Source: Rhodobacterales bacterium 56_14_T64 (GTDB taxonomy: Bacteria > Pseudomonadota > Alphaproteobacteria > Rhodobacterales > Rhodobacteraceae). Taken from it: a DNA stretch of 38,563 nt. The translations under genes and the position numbers were made by a program. Below, one piece after another: positions 33,650 to 38,563 of this stretch. Position 1 is the first letter of the stretch; each line of letters opens with the position of its first letter. The notes below the pieces were generated by a model, which searched no databases, was not told the DNA's origin, and saw only the letters and a program-made list of their open reading frames with translations. The DNA is taken from assembly GCA_002162795.1 (NCBI GenBank), contig MAAY01000037.1, positions 27,572 through 66,134 of the forward strand, read 5' to 3'.

Positions 33650-34906
33650 ATGTACGCGCCGCAATCACATCAAAACCGGAATGCCATTGTGACGTCTGAA
33701 ACTGAATCGATGCCTGCTGTTCGTATACGGCCAAAAGAGCGGTTCAATCTGTTCCAGGACCAGCGGGTGCGCGCGGCTATGTATCAGGTTCTGGCCGCTG
33801 GGATCGTTGGATTTCTGGCCTGGTATCTGGTGACCAACACCGCCCAGAACCTCGAAGCCCGCGGCATGAACACCGGCTTTGGTTTCATCAATGCAACGGC
33901 CGGTTTCGATACAGATTTCAAGCTGATCGACTATACACCCGGCGTTGGTACCTTTGGCCGTATTTTTCTGATCGGAGCGCTGAACACGCTGCTGATCTCG
34001 GCGCTGGCCATTGCCATCAGCACTGTGCTTGGCTTTTTTGTTGGCGTTCTGCGCTTGTCGCCAAACTGGCTGGTCGCCAAGGTGGCGTTGGCCTTTGTGG
34101 AAATTTTCCGCAATGTGCCGCTGCTGATCCAAGTGGTTTTCTGGTATATTGGCGTGTTCAGCCTGCTGCCTGTGGTCAAAAAAACCATTGATCTGTCCTT
34201 TGGGGCCGAGCGGGTCTTGTTGAACAATCGCGGCTTGTACATGGCGTCGCCAATCCCAGGTGAATTGTTCTGGATGACCCTTGTTGCCTTGGCTGTTGCT
34301 ATCATCAGTGCGATCATCTTCCGGCGCCAGACCCGCAAGCTGCAAGACAAGTCCGGCACTCAAATCAAAACCCTGCTGCCATCGTTCGCGGTTATTGTTT
34401 TGCTGCCGGGGTTGGTGTTTGTGGCCACTGGCATGCCGCTGGACTGGGATGTGCCTGCCCTGACGGGGTTCAATTTTCAGGGTGGCACCAGCCTGCCGCC
34501 AGCCTTTCTGGCGCTGCTTGTGGCGCTGAGCATCTATCACGCCGCACATATTGCCGAGTCGGTGCGGGCTGGTATCCTGTCAGTTGACCGGGGCCAGCAA
34601 GATGCCGCGATGGCCATTGGCCTGAAGCCGGGCAGGGTCATGGCGCTGGTGATCATCCCGCAGGCGATGCCGGCCATTGTGCCGCCTTTGATCAGCAACT
34701 GGATGAACACCGTCAAGAACTCGTCACTGGCCATTGCTATCGGTTATGCCGATATCGTGTCGTTGTTCATGCAGACGGGGCTGAACCAAGCCGGGTATGC
34801 GGTGGAGATGGTTGGCATGACCATGGCATTCTACATGGCCATCAGCCTGACCATCTCGTTCTTTTTGAACATCTACAACAAACGTGTCCAACTGGTGGAG
34901 CGCTGA
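33650..34906 (+). CDS. aapQ: AapQ, amino-acid ABC transporter permease
   Basis: One of two permease subunits of the general amino-acid importer. The 418 residues start with a cytoplasmic stretch (1-45), a first membrane helix (about 44-64), a periplasmic insert and a HisMQ-type permease core ending in the EAA loop ESVRAGILSVDRGQQDAAMA (about 302-321), typical of polar amino-acid permeases. This length, with the extra N-terminal half, is a hallmark of AapQ. An in-frame GTG at 33689 is an alternative start. It is 53 bp after aapJ and 3 bp before aapM. Confidence 0.92.
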   Translation: MYAPQSHQNRNAIVTSETESMPAVRIRPKERFNLFQDQRVRAAMYQVLAAGIVGFLAWYLVTNTAQNLEARGMNTGFGFINATAGFDTDFKLIDYTPGVGTFGRIFLIGALNTLLISALAIAISTVLGFFVGVLRLSPNWLVAKVALAFVEIFRNVPLLIQVVFWYIGVFSLLPVVKKTIDLSFGAERVLLNNRGLYMASPIPGELFWMTLVALAVAIISAIIFRRQTRKLQDKSGTQIKTLLPSFAVIVLLPGLVFVATGMPLDWDVPALTGFNFQGGTSLPPAFLALLVALSIYHAAHIAESVRAGILSVDRGQQDAAMAIGLKPGRVMALVIIPQAMPAIVPPLISNWMNTVKNSSLAIAIGYADIVSLFMQTGLNQAGYAVEMVGMTMAFYMAISLTISFFLNIYNKRVQLVER

Positions 34907-34909
34907 GCC

Positions 34910-36238
34910 ATGGCGATTATCAAAGCGCAGAAAACCACCGCCCGCGCAGCCCCGCTGTCGGAAACCTCCGTTGTCGGCTGGCTGCACAAAAATCTGTTCA
35001 GCTCGGTCTTCAATACTCTGCTGACACTGGTGACACTGTATGTCATCTACCTGACCCTCAGCAGCGTCTTTATCTGGGGCTTTTGGGACGCGACTTTCGT
35101 CGCTGAAAACCGCCGAGAATGTTTCAATAACAGCCTGACAGGCGCCTGCTGGGCCGGGGTAATCGACTGGTTCGACAACATTTTCTACGGCCGCTACCCG
35201 CGGGATCAGATCTGGCGTATTAACTTTGGCGGATTGCTGCTGGCGCTGTGGATGGCGCCGCTGTGGATGGGTCGCGTAAACGGCAAAGTTCTGATCGCAG
35301 TCAGCGTAATCGCCTTTTACCCGTTCTTGGCAGGTTACCTGTTTGCCGGCGGCAGCAAAAATCTGTTCCTGCAGATCATGGTCACCGGCGCGATTGTCGC
35401 ATTTGCGATCAACATGGCCAACATGATCACCGGGTTGACCCGCAGGGTGAGCTTGAATGTCTTTGTGATCCAGTTATTTGGCAAAACCTCCGCAGCAGAA
35501 AAAAGCCAACGCAACCTGTTGTTGCTGCTGGCTGGTCTGGTCTACGCGGCAGTGTTTTTCTGGCAGATGAGCTGGCACGTCGAGGTGGTCAACTGGACCA
35601 AATGGGGAGGCCTGTTCCTCACCCTGGTGATTTCGGGCATTGGCATTGCCTCGGCCCTGCCGGGCGGCATCATCCTGGCCCTGGGACGGCGTAGTAAGTT
35701 GCCGGTTGTGCGGGTGCTCAGCACCGGATTTATCGAGATTTTTCGGTCGGTGCCACTGATCACCGTTTTGTTCATGGCCACCACCATGTTCCCGCTGTTC
35801 ATGCCCGAAGGCTTTGTGCTCAACAAACTGGTGCAGGTGATCATCGCCGTGGTGCTGTTCAACGCCTGCTATATGGCCGAAACCGTGCGCGCCGGATTGC
35901 AGGCCATTCCAAAGGGTCAGTTTGAGGGCGCCCACACTATTGGCCTCGGCTACTGGGGCACCATGGGGCTGGTCGTCATGCCGCAGGCGCTAAAACATAT
36001 GATCCCAAACATCGTCGGCAGCTTTATCGGACTGCTGAAAGATACAACACTGGTGTCGATCATTGGGTTGTACGACATCCTTGGCATGCTGCGATCCATC
36101 AGCAAAGACGTGCCCTGGATTGGCTTGCACAAGGAGCCGCTGATATTCGGTGCAATCCTGTTCTTTACACTCTGCTTCTCAATGTCAAAATACAGTCGGC
36201 ATCTCGAAGTGAAACTATCGGCTGGCAACAAACATTGA
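34910..36238 (+). CDS. aapM: AapM, amino-acid ABC transporter permease
   Basis: Partner permease of AapQ, 442 residues. After a cytoplasmic N-terminus come many membrane helices, a soluble insert with paired cysteines ([16 protein letters not shown], about 65-80), and the HisMQ core with the EAA loop [20 protein letters not shown] (about 324-343). The 3-bp gap to the aapQ stop indicates tight coupling. Product and family length agree with AapM. Confidence 0.92.
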   Translation: MAIIKAQKTTARAAPLSETSVVGWLHKNLFSSVFNTLLTLVTLYVIYLTLSSVFIWGFWDATFVAENRRECFNNSLTGACWAGVIDWFDNIFYGRYPRDQIWRINFGGLLLALWMAPLWMGRVNGKVLIAVSVIAFYPFLAGYLFAGGSKNLFLQIMVTGAIVAFAINMANMITGLTRRVSLNVFVIQLFGKTSAAEKSQRNLLLLLAGLVYAAVFFWQMSWHVEVVNWTKWGGLFLTLVISGIGIASALPGGIILALGRRSKLPVVRVLSTGFIEIFRSVPLITVLFMATTMFPLFMPEGFVLNKLVQVIIAVVLFNACYMAETVRAGLQAIPKGQFEGAHTIGLGYWGTMGLVVMPQALKHMIPNIVGSFIGLLKDTTLVSIIGLYDILGMLRSISKDVPWIGLHKEPLIFGAILFFTLCFSMSKYSRHLEVKLSAGNKH

Positions 36239-36260
36239 CCAAAGATACCGGGAAAACAAT

Positions 36261-37037
36261 ATGACGAGTGTCACCTCACAGGGCCAGTTGGCCTCTGCCG
36301 CCTCAAGCGAGGTCATCATTGAAATCAACCAAATGAACAAATGGTATAGTGATTTCCATGTGCTGAAAGACATCAATCTGACGGTCCGTAAAGGCGAGCG
36401 GATAGTGGTTTGCGGTCCCTCGGGATCTGGAAAATCGACGCTGATCCGCTGCATTAATGCACTGGAAACGCATCAGGAAGGTGACATTCTGGTGGATGGA
36501 ATTTTGCTGGGACAGAACCTGAAAAATCTGGATCACATCCGCACAGAAGTTGGCATGGTGTTTCAGAACTTCAATCTGTTCCCACATCTGACAATCCTCG
36601 AAAACCTGACCCTCGGCCCGATCTGGGTGCGCAAAATGGCCAAGGCCGAGGCGATTGAAACCGCAATGATGTATCTGGAACGGGTGAAAATTCCCGAGCA
36701 GGCCAACAAATATCCTGGCCAGATGTCCGGCGGTCAGCAACAGCGGGTGGCAATCGCGCGCTCGCTTTGCATGAGCCCCAAAATCATGCTGTTTGACGAG
36801 CCAACCTCGGCGCTTGATCCAGAAATGATCAAAGAGGTGCTGGATGTGATGGTCGAGTTGGCCGACACCGGCATGACTATGATCGTGGTCACCCATGAAA
36901 TGGGCTTTGCCAAAACCATCGCCGACGAGGTGATTTTCATGGACGAAGGCGACATTGTCGAGACCAACGATCCAGCTGGATTCTTTGGCAACCCACAGCA
37001 CGCCCGCACGCAAAAGTTTCTCAACCAGATCTTGTAG
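36261..37037 (+). CDS. aapP: AapP, amino-acid ABC transporter ATPase
   Basis: The 258-residue ATPase energises AapQM. Walker A is GPSGSGKST (52-60), the Q-loop [12 protein letters not shown] (100-111), signature MSGGQQQR (155-162) and Walker [15 protein letters not shown] (175-188), followed by the H-loop [10 protein letters not shown]. It belongs to the GlnQ/HisP branch. A 22-bp gap follows aapM. The first 20 residues are a short Ser/Ala-rich extension before the domain. Confidence 0.95.
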   Translation: MTSVTSQGQLASAASSEVIIEINQMNKWYSDFHVLKDINLTVRKGERIVVCGPSGSGKSTLIRCINALETHQEGDILVDGILLGQNLKNLDHIRTEVGMVFQNFNLFPHLTILENLTLGPIWVRKMAKAEAIETAMMYLERVKIPEQANKYPGQMSGGQQQRVAIARSLCMSPKIMLFDEPTSALDPEMIKEVLDVMVELADTGMTMIVVTHEMGFAKTIADEVIFMDEGDIVETNDPAGFFGNPQHARTQKFLNQIL

Positions 37038-37064
37038 CCACACAAACAAATACCGAGAATCCCC

Positions 37065-38000
37065 ATGCCTACTAGTATTTTCTCTGCCACAGGCAGGTTC
37101 TACCGTGGAAACCTGCACACTCATTCCACCAAATCCGACGGAGCCCTGGACCCGCAAACGGTCTGTGACCGCTATCGCGCCGAAGGCTATGATTTTATCG
37201 CCCTGACGGATCACTTTGTTGGATTGTTTGACTATCCGATAACTGACACGTCACATTGCCGCAAGGACGGTTTCACCACCATTTTGGGCGCTGAATTACA
37301 CACCGGCGCTATGGGGAATGGCAACTTGTGGCATCTTGTTGCAGTTGGGCTTCCTTTGGACTTCGCCCCGCCAGATGCTCCGCATTTCAATGCTGTCGAG
37401 GGGTCTGAAACGGCCGCCAGCATTGCTCAGCGGGCCCGTGATGCAGGCGCCTTTGTGGCTCTTGCACACCCGCATTGGTCCGGCATGACACATCAGGATG
37501 CGAGCAGTGTCACCGCCGCCCATGCGGTGGAAGTCTACAACTATGGTTGCGCCGCAGACAATGACCGTGGTGAGGGCTTTTCCACATTGGAGCCGTTGCT
37601 GAACGAGGGTCGGCCCCTCAATTTGATTGCAACAGATGATGCCCATTTTAACACTCCTGACCATTTTGGCGGCTGGGTTATGGTCAAAGCAACCGAGAAC
37701 TCTCCTGAGGCGCTGTTGCACGCCTTGAAGCAAGGCCAGTACTATTCCAGCTCAGGTCCGCAAATTCATGACATCCGCTACCGCGAGGGACGGATCGAAG
37801 TGGAGTGTTCTGCTTGCGTCACGATCATCGTACAGGGGCAGGGGACCGCAACCGCGACCCAACACGGGGTGTCGATGACCACCGGGCGCTTGGCGTTGGA
37901 CCGATTGTCTCAGTCTCCCTGGCTCCGCGTGACCGTCATTGATCGCACCGGCAAGCGTGCATGGTCAAACCCGATCTGGGTAGACAAAGACCGGTCTTGA
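37065..38000 (+). CDS. PHP-domain metal-dependent phosphoesterase
   Basis: The 311-residue protein has the PHP metal-binding pattern: NLHTHSTKSDG near residues 16-26, ALTDH (about 46-50), GAELHTG, ALAHPHW and DDAHF, enough His and Asp/Glu ligands for a multi-metal site. An extra C-terminal beta domain (about 230-311, with RVTVIDRTGKRAWSNPIWV) follows, as in stand-alone PHP proteins attached to polymerase-unrelated operons. It lies 27 bp after aapP. Its substrate is unknown; position suggests a role linked to amino-acid uptake or to a phosphorylated or peptide-like solute. The ribosome site is weak. Confidence 0.85.
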   Translation: MPTSIFSATGRFYRGNLHTHSTKSDGALDPQTVCDRYRAEGYDFIALTDHFVGLFDYPITDTSHCRKDGFTTILGAELHTGAMGNGNLWHLVAVGLPLDFAPPDAPHFNAVEGSETAASIAQRARDAGAFVALAHPHWSGMTHQDASSVTAAHAVEVYNYGCAADNDRGEGFSTLEPLLNEGRPLNLIATDDAHFNTPDHFGGWVMVKATENSPEALLHALKQGQYYSSSGPQIHDIRYREGRIEVECSACVTIIVQGQGTATATQHGVSMTTGRLALDRLSQSPWLRVTVIDRTGKRAWSNPIWVDKDRS

Positions 38001-38004
38001 CAGG

Positions 38005-38290
38005 CAGGATGCTGGACGCATTGAGCCCCTGTCGTTTATGGCGGAAGGCCGGATGGTCTTGGATGCGCTGCAGCACTCATGCGAGCCAAGCCTCTGGATA
38101 TACGCGGTTGAGTTTGCAGGTCTTGATCAGGGTCTAGACGATGGCGGCTGATTTACCGCCCGGATCCGAATTCAAAAAGGGATAGTTGTTCCGACTAATT
38201 GTGACAGATGAACGGCACCAACTTCAGAAGCCCGTGATCCAGATAGGGCCTCGCTTTGGGCAGAGGGGTTGGCTTCCTGAGCACACAGCA
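38005..38290 (-). pseudogene. Decayed IS66-family transposase (C-terminal part)
   Basis: Minus-strand translation gives RNNYPFLNSDPGGKSAA, then a stop, TLIKTCKLNRVYPEAWLA, a second stop and VLQRIQDHPA, which follow the IS66 TnpC C-terminus (RKNxLFAGSDxGGExAA, SLIxTxKLNGVxPxAWL, VLxRIADHP) and a degraded LLPW-type end. Further upstream in another frame VLRKPTPLPKARPYL matches the earlier SRKSPLAKAIRYAL block. Two stops plus a frameshift show it is dead. The match is by eye from family knowledge; the upstream part (38200-38290) is less certain. Confidence 0.75.
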
Positions 38291-38399
38291 ACATGGCTCG
38301 TCGAGCGCGTAGTAAACGATGATTACGTCCCCAGGGGAGTAGTAATTATCCGTAAAGCCGCGCACCCAAGCGCCGGTTAAACGGTAATCCCCCCCGAAA

Positions 38400-38454
38400 C
38401 TAAGGGGATGCGAAAGTAGAATTTTCTCGGCAAGAATGACTGAGGATTTTTTGA
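38400..38454. other. Probable left end of an IS3-family element
   Basis: This short stretch directly precedes the transposase start. The C-run with GAAACTAAGGGGATGCG at 38390-38412 may hold the terminal inverted repeat, but the right end is outside the window, so the boundary cannot be fixed. Confidence 0.35.
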
Positions 38455-38563
38455 ATGAAGAAAAGCAGATACACTGAGGCGCAGATTCTTTCGATCTTGG
38501 GTCAGGGCGAAGGCGGCGTGCCGGTTTCAGAGTTGTGCCGCGAGCATGGCATGAGTAATGCGT
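38455..38563 (+). CDS. IS3-family transposase OrfA, N-terminal fragment (cut by window end)
   Basis: Thirty-six codons starting at ATG 38455: MKKSRYTEAQILSILGQGEG, then GVPVSELCREHGMSNA. This is the helix-turn-helix start of IS3-family (IS407/IS51-like) OrfA proteins, which bind the element ends. The frame is open at the window edge, so length, intactness and the OrfB partner cannot be judged. Confidence 0.85.
   Translation, partial: MKKSRYTEAQILSILGQGEGGVPVSELCREHGMSNA

Noticed and set aside
32838-33734. 298-codon minus-strand frame opposite aapJ
   Set aside because: Shadow of aapJ, which has a signal peptide and the full family signature; the antisense frame also runs into aapQ.
38186-38380. 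64-codon plus-strand frame near the right end
   Set aside because: It lies antisense to the IS66 relic and the adjoining open frame, with no ribosome site or recognised family.

Overview
The window comes from a Rhodobacterales (Roseobacter-group) alphaproteobacterium. The evidence is the gene content: a suf operon led by an IscR without the usual cysteine triad, CckA with a perfect CtrA half-site pair upstream, recA preceded by the alphaproteobacterial GAAC-N7-GAAC SOS box, an AapJQMP general amino-acid transporter, and a DUF4445-type corrinoid-activation protein. Most of the window is chromosomal core; only the last 0.5 kb is clearly mobile-element debris.

Layout. 1-1029: 3' part of a hybrid histidine kinase cut by the window edge. 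1253-2160 (minus): an alpha/beta hydrolase overlapping a small unknown gene. 2340-9964 (plus): the iron-sulfur assembly operon iscR, IscS-type desulfurase, sufB, sufC, sufD, two small YIP1-like membrane proteins, sufS. A promoter overlain by two palindromes precedes it, one of them resembling an Irr (iron control element) box. 10168-12204 (minus): a corrinoid reductive-activation protein. 12464-17542 (plus): guaB, rsmB and cckA. 17601-18194 (minus): a sulfotransferase-like protein. 18386-22547 (plus): recA, a terminator, alaS and a DUF1330 gene. 22674-24955 (minus): typA and an SMR-type transporter. 25210-26549: a class II glutamine amidotransferase converging on a TetR regulator. 26856-28834 (minus): ornithine cyclodeaminase and arginase, divergent from an Lrp/AsnC regulator; together these would turn arginine into ornithine and then proline. 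29412-30458 (minus): dsbB and a DedA-type membrane protein. 30459-31490: a kilobase without a recognisable protein gene, holding tRNA-Leu(CAA) and a 5' fragment of a second tRNA-Leu. 31491-38000 (plus): a LysR regulator, aapJ, aapQ, aapM, aapP and a PHP-domain phosphoesterase. 38005-38563: a decayed IS66 transposase and the start of an IS3-family insertion sequence cut by the window end.

How the parts fit. Several regulatory circuits can be read from the DNA: iron or heme status acting on suf, CtrA acting back on its own upstream kinase gene cckA, LexA acting on recA, an Lrp-type regulator between arginine-catabolism genes, and a LysR-type T-N11-A site before aapJ. I saw no CRISPR array, phage module or obvious defence cassette. 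The less described items are the YIP1 pair embedded in the suf operon, the PHP protein attached to the aap operon, the orphan corrinoid activator, the possible non-AUG start of the Lrp gene, a mini-ORF coupled to rsmB, and the tRNA-Leu fragment.
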